Source of the DNA: Candidatus Rifleibacteriota bacterium | Lineage (GTDB): Bacteria > Muiribacteriota > Ozemobacteria > Ozemobacterales > Ozemobacteraceae | Assembly (NCBI GenBank): GCA_018818125.1 | Contig: JAHISQ010000009.1 | Coordinates: 1 to 64,000, forward strand | Reading direction: 5' to 3' | Length of the DNA: 64,000 bases | Part shown: positions 1 through 7,313 of the stretch, piece by piece | Numbering within the stretch: position 1 is the stretch's first letter | Layout: each line of letters opens with the position of its first letter | Notes under the pieces: generated by a model | What the model was told of the DNA's origin: nothing | The model's input: the letters and a program-made list of their open reading frames with translations, nothing else | The model's database searches: none | Made by a program: the position numbers and the translations under genes

Positions 1-633
1 ACTCGAATTGTCAGAAAGTTTCAGGGTTTTTCGATAGCCTTGGCGCTGATCGGGTTGCCTCTCAATCAACCAGGTCGATTCTGACCAGACTGATAGTTTT
101 GCTGTTGGTCACAAACCGCCTGAGAGATTGCCGCGCTTGTCGATGCCACGGCGCAGCTGTCAGATTATCTCGATTCACCTGGTCGATTCTGGCCAGCTCG
201 ATAGGCTTGGCGGTTGCTCAGTTTGTCTCGATCAATTTCAGTCGGTCTGCAGGCTTGCTGACTGACTCGAAATGTCAGAAAGTTTCAGGGTTTTTCGATA
301 GCCTTGGCGCCGATCGGGTTGCTCTCGATTCACCAGGTCGATTCTGGCCGGTCTGGTAGGCTTGCCGGTGGCTCAAAGTCCATGAGAGATTCAGAGATCT
401 TCGATACCACGGCGCTGTTATCGATTTGCCTCAATTCACCTGGTCGATTCTGATCAGGTTGGTAGGTTAGCCGATGGCCTGATTCGTTTCGATCAATTAC
501 CGGCCCTGTGATAACCTTGCCGATTACTCAAACCGCTTGGAAGTTTCAGAGATTTTCGATACCACGGCGCTGTTGTCGATTTGCCTCAATTCACCTGGTC
601 GATTCTGGCCAGCTTGATAGATTTGCCAATGTC
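1..633. repeat. Degenerate higher-order tandem repeat, about 262-bp period
   Basis: The 11-mer GGTCGATTCTG occurs at 73, 181, 336, 442 and 597, so the spacings alternate 108, 155, 106 and 155. Two half-units therefore make one unit of about 262 bp, present in roughly 2.4 copies (unit starts near 1, 265 and 526). The left edge is cut by the window. Other shared blocks are GTTTCAGGGTTTTTCGATAGCC (first 20 bases at 18 and 282, approximately) and ACCACGGCGCTGTT (about 407 and 551). No convincing protein is encoded; the longest frame merely reads through the repeat. The array ends about 160 bp before a serine recombinase gene. From 634 to 722 nothing is seen except a hairpin with GTGTAT/ATACAC arms at 682-705. 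Confidence 0.85.
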
Positions 634-722
634 AAAAGGTTAAAACTCTGTGTTAAAAGCTTTCTTAGGGCTCTGAAAAGTGTGTATCACCGGGTGGTCA
701 TACACAAAAAAACAAAAAACGC

Positions 723-751
723 TGGACAATGACAAGAAATGACATTATATT
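723..751 (+). promoter_or_regulatory. Probable promoter of the recombinase operon
   Basis: A TGGACA -35 box (723-728) and a TATATT -10 box (746-751) are separated by 17 bp. They lie 40 bp upstream of the recombinase start at 791. The direct repeats at 730-744 and 764-778 overlie the spacer and the start region. Confidence 0.6.
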
Positions 752-778
752 TAATCTTGTTGATGACAAGAAATGACA
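730..778. promoter_or_regulatory. Direct-repeat operator candidate
   Basis: TGACAAGAAATGACA occurs exactly at 730-744 and 764-778, offset by 34 bp. Each copy is itself a TGACA-N5-TGACA direct repeat, giving four TGACA half-sites. One copy sits between the -35 and -10 boxes and the other just downstream, the usual arrangement for a repressor site. The recombinase or the HTH protein encoded downstream are the obvious candidate ligands, but this is inference. The site could also be a recombination core. Confidence 0.5.
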
Positions 779-790
779 AAGGCGGGAACC

Positions 791-1468
791 ATGAAAACTG
801 TAGGATATATCCGGGTAAGCACACAAGATCAGGCTGAGAGTGGCCTGAGCCTGAAACATCAAGAGGAAAAAATAAAGGCATATTGTGAGGCTATGGATTT
901 TGAATTAATCGAAATTCGTTCTGATGCCGGTTTTTCTGGTAAATCGTTAAAACGACCAGCAATTCAAGACATTATTAAGATGATTCAGGAAAAGCAGGTT
1001 GAGGCTGTGGTTATCTTGAAGCTCGACCGCTTAACAAGATCGGTAAAAGATCTTTGCTACCTGGTTGAATTATTCGAAAAACTAGGCGTGGCCTTGGTAT
1101 CTGTTCAGGACTCCATTAACACAACCACAGCAGCAGGCCGACTGGTGGTTAATGTTTTGGGCTCTGTAAGCCAATGGGAACGTGAAGCAATAGCAGAAAG
1201 AACAAAAGCTGCTTTGGGTGTTAAAAAACAGCAGGGTTTAAGAATAGGGGGAATACCTTTCGGCTTTAAGATTGCCACTGACAATAAAACTTTGCTGTCT
1301 GTTGAATCGGAACAAGAAGCACTTGGCCTCATTCGAGAGTTAAGATCTTCCGGTTTGAGTTACCGTAAAATTGCTGCAGAATTGGAGCTCAGAGGCATAC
1401 CAACCAAAAAGGGCGGCAAAGTCTGGCAGGCAAAGACCATCTTAAATCTTTGTCAAATTGGCTGTTGA
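791..1468 (+). CDS. Serine recombinase (resolvase/invertase family)
   Basis: This 225-residue site-specific serine recombinase cuts and rejoins DNA through a phosphoserine linkage. The N-terminal resolvase domain starts with GYIRVSTQDQ, where Ser10 is the nucleophile and Arg8 a supporting residue. LKLDRLTR at 77-83 carries the catalytic Asp79, Arg80 and Arg83. After the long E helix (near residue 130-150) there is only a short C-terminal part with a helix-turn-helix (about 175-220, LSYRKIAAELELRGIPTKKGG). The protein is thus nearer in size to small resolvases than to large phage integrases. The ATG at 791 is preferred over the one at 773 because GGCGGG lies just before it. It is followed after 14 bp by an HTH gene. 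A role in moving or resolving this accessory segment is inferred. Confidence 0.9.
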   Translation: MKTVGYIRVSTQDQAESGLSLKHQEEKIKAYCEAMDFELIEIRSDAGFSGKSLKRPAIQDIIKMIQEKQVEAVVILKLDRLTRSVKDLCYLVELFEKLGVALVSVQDSINTTTAAGRLVVNVLGSVSQWEREAIAERTKAALGVKKQQGLRIGGIPFGFKIATDNKTLLSVESEQEALGLIRELRSSGLSYRKIAAELELRGIPTKKGGKVWQAKTILNLCQIGC

Positions 1469-1482
1469 GCAGGGGGTAAGTC

Positions 1483-1890
1483 ATGAATACAATGGACTAT
1501 AAAGAAGCGGCTGAATATTTGCATATTACACCAGGCACGCTGAGAAATTGGGTCAGCTCTGGCAAAATTAAGCCATTGAAGCAGCCAGGCGAAAAAGGGC
1601 GCGTATTATTCAGCCAGGCAGAACTTGAGGAATGGTTAGAGCAGGCGGCTTGTCGGTCGATCAAGACTGAATCTTTCAGGTTGCAGAATGATAAGAGGTT
1701 GCGCTTTGATGTTCTGTTGTTTTCCCCAGCAGATGAGTGCGGTAGCTCAATTCTTGCGACAATTTCAGAGATTGCGCCGGATGAATCAAAACTGGAAAGC
1801 TTTGTTTCTTTGCACCCTGAAGAGTTGCAGGCAATAGGGAAAGCATTTTTTCAGGCGGCTGAAGATCGAAAGAGCGCGGTAGTTAAATGA
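1483..1890 (+). CDS. Excisionase-like helix-turn-helix DNA-binding protein
   Basis: This 135-residue protein has an N-terminal winged HTH of the MerR/excisionase (HTH_17) kind: MDYKEAAEYLHITPGTLRNW, then a wing and FSQAELEEWLEQ at about 44-58. The remaining 75 residues match no family I recognise. An AGGGGG ribosome binding site precedes the ATG. It lies 14 bp after the recombinase gene and its stop overlaps the next start (ATGA), so the three genes form one operon. In such pairs the HTH protein usually steers the recombinase or regulates the operon; here that role is inferred from context. The direct repeats at 730-778 are a candidate target. Confidence 0.8.
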   Translation: MNTMDYKEAAEYLHITPGTLRNWVSSGKIKPLKQPGEKGRVLFSQAELEEWLEQAACRSIKTESFRLQNDKRLRFDVLLFSPADECGSSILATISEIAPDESKLESFVSLHPEELQAIGKAFFQAAEDRKSAVVK

Positions 1891-2060
1891 AAGACATGGT
1901 TACAAGAGAAGAGAAGCGCTATAATACAGGTATGAAGCAGAGAGTTAAACTGCTTCTTGATAGATTGGCAGAATTGCTGAGATTCCAAAGGCCCGGCACA
2001 GCAGAAAAATTGATTGAGGCCTCAAAAAAAGAAGAACAGCAGGCGAGATCAGCGCATTAA
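1887..2060 (+). CDS. Small hypothetical protein, third gene of the recombinase operon
   Basis: This 57-codon frame starts with an ATG that overlaps the upstream stop (ATGA), a pattern of translational coupling. It encodes a charged, helix-rich peptide beginning MKDMVTREEKRYNTG, with a central amphipathic stretch KQRVKLLLDRLAELL and a Lys/Glu-rich tail. No family is recognised. The coupling and the amphipathic helix argue that it is translated, perhaps as a small DNA-associated or partner protein of the recombinase. It could still be a decayed remnant. Confidence 0.5.
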   Translation: MKDMVTREEKRYNTGMKQRVKLLLDRLAELLRFQRPGTAEKLIEASKKEEQQARSAH

Positions 2061-2098
2061 GGCGGGTTGTTATGTTGCCCGGGTAATGTTTTCATCGA

Positions 2099-2127
2099 TA
2101 GACATTGAGGCGGGATTTTTATAAAAT
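2099..2127 (+). promoter_or_regulatory. Possible promoter of the toxin-antitoxin pair
   Basis: TAGACA (2099-2104) and TAAAAT (2122-2127) are separated by 17 bp and lie 35 bp before the antitoxin start. Both boxes deviate from consensus at one or two bases. Confidence 0.4.
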
Positions 2128-2161
2128 GGTTTCGTTGGATTTTAAATCAGGGGCGTAGATT

Positions 2162-2365
2162 ATGGGTAATTCGGTGAAAGAAATCGAAAACGCAGTTAAA
2201 CAGCTGTCTGAAGATCAGTTACAGAGCTTCAGAGAATGGTTTGAGCGCTTTGACTCGAAAAAATGGGATGAAAAAATCAGAACTGATTCGGATTCAGGGA
2301 AGCTTAATCCATTGATCAGCAAGGCCATTGAAGAGCACAAGGCAGGCAAAACAAGGCAGTTATGA
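2162..2365 (+). CDS. Antitoxin of a RelE/ParE-type toxin-antitoxin pair
   Basis: This 67-residue acidic, helical protein begins MGNSVKEIENAVKQLSEDQL. It resembles the short addiction-module antitoxins in which a helix with a QLSxxxLxxFRxWF motif is followed by a flexible tail (here about 40-67, ending EEHKAGKTRQL) that wraps the toxin. Its stop codon overlaps the toxin start (ATGA at 2362-2365), which is typical of type II pairs. The antitoxin should neutralise the toxin and, with it, may repress the promoter just upstream. No separate DNA-binding domain is obvious. Confidence 0.8.
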   Translation: MGNSVKEIENAVKQLSEDQLQSFREWFERFDSKKWDEKIRTDSDSGKLNPLISKAIEEHKAGKTRQL

Positions 2366-2625
2366 ATCATTTTGCAAGTTCTTCTTTCTGGTCCGCTTAT
2401 GATACTTTGCCTGCCAGAATCAGAAAAACCGCCGATAAAAATTATGAGCTTCTCAAGAAAAACCCGAAGCATGCCTCATTGAGTTTTAAGCAGATCGGGC
2501 AGCTCTGGTCGGTCAGGGTTGGCATCCGATACAGAGCTCTTGCTGTTGAGGTTGCAGATGGTTTGCTCTGGTTCTGGATTGGTAGTCATGCTGATTATGA
2601 CAAGCTGATAGCTGAATTATGCTGA
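2362..2625 (+). CDS. RelE/ParE-family toxin
   Basis: The 87-residue product has the compact alpha-beta fold signature of RelE/ParE toxins. There is an N-terminal helical part (FWSAYDTLPARIRKTADKNYELLKKNPKH), then strands around LWSVRVGIRYRALAVE, and the C-terminal DGLLWFWIGSHADYDKLI. Members are usually ribosome-dependent mRNA interferases or gyrase poisons; which applies here cannot be told. Arg residues in VRVGIRYRA are placed as expected for RNA contact. It is translationally coupled to the antitoxin. A decayed copy of the C-terminus of a similar toxin lies about 200 bp downstream. Confidence 0.82.
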   Translation: MNHFASSSFWSAYDTLPARIRKTADKNYELLKKNPKHASLSFKQIGQLWSVRVGIRYRALAVEVADGLLWFWIGSHADYDKLIAELC

Positions 2626-2744
2626 AATTGTTTCGGGTAACAGCAGGGTAACAGAGGATTAATCTAGCCCTGAGACAATGATTTAATCGGGGTGTTAAAT
2701 TCCGTCATACCCCAATGAAAAACTGTATAACACAGTATAACAAG

Positions 2745-2767
2745 CCTGCAGCGATGCAGGTTTTTTT
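2745..2767 (+). terminator. Rho-independent terminator after the toxin gene
   Basis: CCTGCA, loop GCGA and TGCAGG (2745-2760) are followed by seven T residues. The same stem sequence occurs in the stronger terminator at 6359-6386. Confidence 0.7.
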
Positions 2768-2784
2768 ATTGCCCGAAAAGTGGC

Positions 2785-2907
2785 GATATTTTACCAGTTG
2801 CAGTTCTGGTTGTTGATGGTTTACTTTGGGTTTGGATAGGTAGCCATGCCGATATTGCTGCAAAGATAGATGAGATTGAGAATAAGCTATCAGGACATGA
2901 TGATTAG
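2785..2907 (+). pseudogene. Relic of a second RelE/ParE-type toxin (C-terminus only)
   Basis: The frame ending at the TAG at 2905-2907 reads PVAVLVVDGLLWVWIGSHAD, closely matching ALAVEVADGLLWFWIGSHAD of the intact toxin at 2362-2625. No start codon, ribosome binding site or N-terminal half is present, and the terminator at 2745-2767 sits just before it. It is most simply the end of a duplicated or earlier toxin gene. The stretch 2908-3023 holds nothing else that I recognise. Confidence 0.75.
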
Positions 2908-3023
2908 TCCAGGCTATTTCACGAACTGATTTTACCTTTGCTGCAGGCACCTTTGCCGGGGGAAAAGAGAGATCGGTTTTGAGCCCGGCAAGAAAGAAGA
3001 AGAAAGCTGAATGGTGACAATGA

Positions 3024-3052
3024 TTGCGTGTCATGACCAGCTGATTTATACT
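3024..3052 (+). promoter_or_regulatory. Probable promoter for the gene at 3082
   Basis: TTGCGT (3024-3029) and TATACT (3047-3052) are separated by 17 bp and lie 30 bp before the ATG. Confidence 0.5.
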
Positions 3053-3081
3053 ATTAAAACAAAAAGATTGCGAGGTTCTTT

Positions 3082-3483
3082 ATGAGGCCAGATGGCATTA
3101 AATTTCCGGTTTTTGGTTTGTTCTGTATGGCTCTTGGTGGCTTTCTTCTGCATTATCGCATTCACCCGCCTTCCAGGGATTCATTTAACCTGATTGTTTT
3201 TTTCTTTTCGCTTTTTAATGCTCTTATTCTGCCGTTCATGTTTTTGAAGCGCAAAGCTGTTCCATGGGCTTATATAATCAACGCAACCAGCGTTGTTGTC
3301 GGAGTTGTCACCATGACCTGGTTTTCGATTGCCAACTGGAAAGACCCGATAACACTGTATAATCTGATGTTTCAGTCAACTCTGCCAGACAGCCTGATTC
3401 TTCTCGGAAAGTTACCGCTGGCACACGTAATTCTGCTGGCCTGGAGAAATTTTGAGGAAAAAAATGCAGGTAATTTGTCTTGA
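3082..3483 (+). CDS. Hypothetical four-helix membrane protein
   Basis: This 133-residue protein is dominated by four hydrophobic segments at about 8-24, 37-56, 63-84 and 100-122, separated by short polar loops. It has no recognisable motif beyond its topology. A GAGG ribosome binding site precedes the ATG. Its stop lies about 100 bp before the likely start of the following secreted protein, so the two may be co-transcribed. I cannot assign a function. Confidence 0.65.
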   Translation: MRPDGIKFPVFGLFCMALGGFLLHYRIHPPSRDSFNLIVFFFSLFNALILPFMFLKRKAVPWAYIINATSVVVGVVTMTWFSIANWKDPITLYNLMFQSTLPDSLILLGKLPLAHVILLAWRNFEEKNAGNLS

Positions 3484-3584
3484 GACTCGCTGAGCTAGGC
3501 CTGTATAGGAAATTACAAATTGATCAAAATGTTAAAGCTCTGCGCAAAATAAAAGTAACAGTAATCCCAGGAGGTTCAATAACC

Positions 3585-4850
3585 GTGATTATCAAAGTGT
3601 GCCGTGCTCTTGTAATTTTTCTACTCATTTTCAACATCGCAAACTGTGCAATAGCAAAAGATACGTGTGCGGATGCCAGACTGCAATACGATTTGCTGAT
3701 CAGGCCAGTCTCAATGTTCCGGTCATCTTTTGCGGTAAAGGGAAAGGTCGAAATTCCAGCAGAAATGAATTCAGTCAATTTTGCCAGAATTCCCTGGCAG
3801 AAATTTGTCTATTCAATCGCTGGAGAAGCTGCCATTCCAGATGAGAGCGGGAAGATAACAAGACCCGCTGCTCTCTCGGAAGATGATTCATGGCAAATCG
3901 ATTTTGAGGGCATTTCGAGTTTAAAAGCGCCAAAAAGTCAGGCAGATAATGGAGAAATATATTGCCTGAACAATTGTCCGCCAAACCCAGAAATTCTTTG
4001 TGACAAGGCTGCCTTATATCGCGTAAAATTCGATCTACCACAGGGTTATAAGGCTATTACTTTCGATTCTGATGTTCCTTCTTCACTCGGCCTGCAATTT
4101 CAAATTGCTCGCTTTCAGGAACCTGTAGTAAGAAAAACCAGTAACTTTACTTTTGAATACGTTTTTCCAGAAGGTTTTAGCGCTGATGAGAGCTATTTAA
4201 AATTTCTAGAAAACACTATGGAGAGCTGGTATAAGCGATTTGGTGATCCTGGATTTAATCATGTAAAAATAGGGGTCATTCGAAGAGGTGAAGCCAAAGG
4301 AGAGATTAACGGGAGTCCATGTGGAAACCTTATACTTCTATCAAGGTCTGCTTTGGGTGGCGCTGCTGATTTAAGCGGTCTGGCAGGGTTGGGAATTGTG
4401 GCGGAGGATGTCGACCAGTTCAGAAAACTGGTTATCGCTCACGAGCTTTCCCATTTCTGGTTTGGCTGCAAATACCTCGGCGCAGATGGCTGGATGGTGG
4501 AAGGAATACCTCAGTATCTAGGGATATACTCCGTTCTAATGGAAAGTGCAGCCGCAGTTAAGCCGCTGTTAAAATTTACCGAATATCTTGATCGGATGAT
4601 TCCTCTAGATTCGATTCCCAACAATCCATTCAGCGATGACAAAACCCTCTACATAAAAGCCTATTATCAAGGCTCACTTGCCTTGTATCGCATCGGCGAA
4701 AGCGTTGGACATGAAAACCTGTTGGAGTTTATTGCTACTGTGTTTGAAGGGAACAGCAACCCTGATTTTTCATATTTTGACCAGCAATTCAAAAGAGTTT
4801 TCCCAGATAAGCATGATGACTGGGTGAAAGCTTGGAGAATAAAGGAATAA
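3585..4850 (+). CDS. Secreted gluzincin-type (M1-like) metallopeptidase
   Basis: The 421-residue protein starts at a GTG preceded by AGGAGG (3569-3574). The frame is open further upstream, but only this start gives a clean signal peptide (CRALVIFLLIFNIANCAIA). The zinc site IAHELSHFWFG near residue 286 has HExxH followed 16 residues later by the third ligand in MVEGIPQYL. This resembles the M1 aminopeptidase catalytic domain, though the HExxH-to-Glu distance is shorter than the usual 18-residue gap. There is no GxMEN exopeptidase motif that I can see, so aminopeptidase activity is uncertain. The N-terminal 200 residues look like beta-rich M1-type scaffolding. The protein is likely exported to the periplasm or outside. 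Confidence 0.75.
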   Translation: MIIKVCRALVIFLLIFNIANCAIAKDTCADARLQYDLLIRPVSMFRSSFAVKGKVEIPAEMNSVNFARIPWQKFVYSIAGEAAIPDESGKITRPAALSEDDSWQIDFEGISSLKAPKSQADNGEIYCLNNCPPNPEILCDKAALYRVKFDLPQGYKAITFDSDVPSSLGLQFQIARFQEPVVRKTSNFTFEYVFPEGFSADESYLKFLENTMESWYKRFGDPGFNHVKIGVIRRGEAKGEINGSPCGNLILLSRSALGGAADLSGLAGLGIVAEDVDQFRKLVIAHELSHFWFGCKYLGADGWMVEGIPQYLGIYSVLMESAAAVKPLLKFTEYLDRMIPLDSIPNNPFSDDKTLYIKAYYQGSLALYRIGESVGHENLLEFIATVFEGNSNPDFSYFDQQFKRVFPDKHDDWVKAWRIKE

Positions 4851-4976
4851 TCAGTGAGGCAACCAGAAAAACTGTTGCCCTCAACGAGATAAGAATCTAC
4901 TTTGAAGAGGAAAAATATTCAACATGGATGATATGAGAGCGTTTATTGGTGCCCATTCTGAGCATGGAGAAAAATC

Positions 4977-6329
4977 ATGAACCAGACTGCGTTAATCCGG
5001 GGTAAAAGCTACACTGCGCAAAAAATCATTTTATGGCTACTTTTATTAGGGCTGTTACTGTTTTTAACGCGAATTGGCGCCAGGCATTATTTCAGAGATG
5101 AGGCTGTTAAGACTGGCACTTTTCCGGTGATGGTAGGGCGTGTGTTTGCTCTGTGGGCAATTGCTCTGCTGCTTTTACAGCCAGTTCTGGCAGCTCGCCT
5201 CCGGTTTCTCGACAGGGTTTTTGGCCTCGATCGGCTACTCAAATTTCATCGCTTTTCTGGGATCGCCTGTCTGATCCTTACGTCTTCTCATCCAATGTTG
5301 ATGTATGTTTCCGGTCTGAAAAAACTTGGGCCGCTGAGCTCAGAGCAGTGGCCGGAAGCGCTTGGCGGAATCTGCATCGTTGGTTTGTGGCTGGCGGTTG
5401 TTTCTTCAGTCTGGCGCAAGTTTCTCGCTCTCAGTTATGAAGAATGGATAAGACTGCATAAATTTATGGCACCAGTGGTGATACTGGCTCTTTCGCACAT
5501 GTTCATCATCGAATCGGCGATGCGTAAGGGCTGGTTGCTCGGATTCTGGATTGTTTTGCTTGTTCTCTGGGCCAGTATTGTAATTGCCGCGAAAGTTGTT
5601 TTTCCCGCTCAGCGTGCCGCAAGTGAGGCATTTGTTGTTTCTTCCGTTTCTGCAGAGGCAGACAAAATCTGGCAGATAAGCCTCAAGCCAGCTGCAGATA
5701 TTGAAAGATTCAGTTTTCTGCCGGGCCAATTCGCTTTTATCAGTGTAGAGAGTTCGGAAATTCCGCATGAAGAACACCCGTTTACCATTGCCTCTGCACC
5801 AGCAGACTCAGCGTCTCTACAGTTTTTGATTAAAGCCAGTGGCGACTGGACAAAGAAACTGAGTGCGGTCAGAACGGGTGATAAAGTCAGGGTTTCCGGG
5901 CCGTTCGGTGTATTCTCTTCATACCGACACCAGGCAAGCAGCCTGATAATGATAGCCGGTGGCATTGGCATAACCCCGATGCTTAGCACCCTGCGCCAGC
6001 TCAGTCATGAAAAGTCGGATCTGCCGGTAAAGCTTATATGGTCATACCGAACCAGCGCGGAGGCACCCTGTCTTGCAGAAATTGAAAGTTTGCGCCAGGC
6101 GCTTCCCAACCTTGAAATTGAAAAAATTGTCAGCAGAGAGTCGTCTGCCGGGAAGGATGCTCTAACACGACTTGATAAGCCTGCGCTGGCCAAGTTGATG
6201 CCAGAATTCAAGGCTGGCGCACTGGTCATGTTGTGCGGCCCGACGGCGATGATGTCTGATGTGCGAGTTGCTCTCCAGGCGCTTGGTTACCCGTCGTCGG
6301 CAATGCTTTGCGAGGAGTTTTCCCTTTAG
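4977..6329 (+). CDS. Ferric reductase-like transmembrane ferredoxin/NADPH oxidoreductase
   Basis: This 450-residue membrane flavoprotein has an N-terminal ferric-reductase transmembrane domain (about 15-210) with five to six helices. Candidate haem histidines lie in LLKFHRFSG, SSHPM and LHKFMAP. A cytosolic ferredoxin-reductase module follows. The FAD-binding motif HPFTIASAP is near residue 266, the NAD(P)H-binding glycine loop AGGIGITPML near 327 and the LCGP motif near 419. Such proteins pass electrons from NAD(P)H through FAD and haem to an acceptor across the membrane. The acceptor (ferric iron, oxygen or another redox partner) cannot be read from the sequence. A GGAG site precedes the ATG. 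The gene appears monocistronic, with a strong terminator at 6359. Confidence 0.88.
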   Translation: MNQTALIRGKSYTAQKIILWLLLLGLLLFLTRIGARHYFRDEAVKTGTFPVMVGRVFALWAIALLLLQPVLAARLRFLDRVFGLDRLLKFHRFSGIACLILTSSHPMLMYVSGLKKLGPLSSEQWPEALGGICIVGLWLAVVSSVWRKFLALSYEEWIRLHKFMAPVVILALSHMFIIESAMRKGWLLGFWIVLLVLWASIVIAAKVVFPAQRAASEAFVVSSVSAEADKIWQISLKPAADIERFSFLPGQFAFISVESSEIPHEEHPFTIASAPADSASLQFLIKASGDWTKKLSAVRTGDKVRVSGPFGVFSSYRHQASSLIMIAGGIGITPMLSTLRQLSHEKSDLPVKLIWSYRTSAEAPCLAEIESLRQALPNLEIEKIVSRESSAGKDALTRLDKPALAKLMPEFKAGALVMLCGPTAMMSDVRVALQALGYPSSAMLCEEFSL

Positions 6330-6358
6330 TCTGGCAGAAATTTTGTGAACAATACAGC

Positions 6359-6386
6359 AAAAAGCCTGCAAAGATGCAGGCTTTTT
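6359..6386. terminator. Bidirectional rho-independent terminator
   Basis: A perfect 12-bp stem, AAAAAGCCTGCA and TGCAGGCTTTTT, closes a four-base loop AAGA. T-runs lie on both strands, so it can serve the oxidoreductase gene and the convergent gene ending at 6448. Confidence 0.88.
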
Positions 6387-6447
6387 GTTATCTGAAATAT
6401 TGTGGTGCGTCTTGAATTACCGCACCGGATTCTGCCTTAACCGTTAA

Positions 6448-7050
6448 TCAGTCAAGGTTGCGAGGGCGCGACCATCTGACGAAACAGCCGAGAGTTTCAT
6501 TTATGGCGTCTGTATCAAAATACTCAGGATCAAATTTTTTGGCGGTTGGCTGAAACCCTGTCGACCAGGCCACCATTGAGGCGTGTTGCTTATTCTTCGG
6601 ACTTTTGATGGCTTTGCAGAACTCTGCGTAGCCTGGGGGGCCGCCGACGTCTTCAAGTGGGCAGGCTCTTGCACCAGCGAGGCAGCTGATCGCGCAGTCG
6701 TCTTCGCGCAGCTTGTAATCAGAGCTTTCGAGGGTCAGGCGATGAGCCCATGATTCGCCAAAATCGTAAACATAGAGACAGCTGTCGCCCTCCTTCTTAA
6801 AATGCTTGTTCAGACGTTCTGAAGCCTCAAGAAAGGTTGCCTTGCCGTCGAATTCTTCATTGATGGTCTCAACATAGCGGTGCTTGGTAAAGTTAAACTC
6901 GTGTAGATGAGAATCTTTCCAACCCATGATGATCTGAATCACATCATGCAGGCGATCAAGTGAAATCTCAGCTGGCACCACAAATTGTCGCCAGATCACT
7001 GGCTCAATTTCCATCATTTCAATTCTAAGAGCATAATATTTCTGCTTCAT
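6448..7050 (-). CDS. Plasmid pRiA4b ORF-3-like family protein
   Basis: The 200-residue product matches the pRiA4b ORF-3 family (PF07929). Conserved segments are EPVIWRQFVVPAEISLDRLHDVIQIIMGW near the N-terminus, HLHEF just after, YVYDFGESWAHRL in the middle, and GARACPLEDVGGPPGY towards the end. The family is widespread and cytosolic, with no agreed biochemical function. Members occur as orphan genes and near mobile elements. AAGGCGGG precedes the ATG. The gene is divergent from asnS, with facing promoters in the 263-bp gap between them. Confidence 0.88.
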   Translation of the reverse strand: MKQKYYALRIEMMEIEPVIWRQFVVPAEISLDRLHDVIQIIMGWKDSHLHEFNFTKHRYVETINEEFDGKATFLEASERLNKHFKKEGDSCLYVYDFGESWAHRLTLESSDYKLREDDCAISCLAGARACPLEDVGGPPGYAEFCKAIKSPKNKQHASMVAWSTGFQPTAKKFDPEYFDTDAINETLGCFVRWSRPRNLD

Positions 7051-7109
7051 CAGACCCGCCTTTCTGTTTATGAGCGATAAAAGATATCTGCGTTGTTACA
7101 TACCAAGCT

Positions 7110-7137
7110 ATTATACACCACCAACTCTTTGTTACAA
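7110..7137 (-). promoter_or_regulatory. Probable promoter of the pRiA4b ORF-3-like gene
   Basis: On the minus strand TTGTAA (7132-7137) and TATAAT (7110-7115) are 16 bp apart, 60 bp upstream of the start at 7050. Confidence 0.55.
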
Positions 7138-7232
7138 GCATAGTTTGCATCTTGTTATTATTCGATGCATTTTTTGCAGCGTTTTTCTGCACGGCAATCG
7201 TTGCCTTTGCCATAGGCACCGCGGTATTGATA

Positions 7233-7261
7233 TTGACTGTGTCGTGGCACTGCAGTATAAT
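7233..7261 (+). promoter_or_regulatory. Probable sigma-70-type promoter of asnS
   Basis: TTGACT (7233-7238) and a consensus TATAAT (7256-7261) are 17 bp apart, 52 bp before the asnS start. This is the best promoter match seen in the window. Confidence 0.75.
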
Positions 7262-7313
7262 TGGCGCGCCTGCACAAGCAGCTTGCCATTTAAAATAGTA
7301 GAGGTTTATTTCA

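Noticed and set aside
99..359. An 86-codon open frame within the 262-bp repeat
   Set aside because: It runs across diverged repeat units, has no ribosome binding site, and other copies of the repeat do not keep the frame.
1..633. CRISPR array or integron attC array at the left edge
   Set aside because: The repeats are diverged, alternate in spacing and are not short repeats with unique spacers. No cas genes are seen, and the adjacent recombinase is a serine, not a tyrosine, enzyme.
4856..4882. Hairpin GAGGCAAC/GTTGCC after the gluzincin gene as a terminator
   Set aside because: It has no T-run after the stem and lies in a short gap before the next gene on the same strand.
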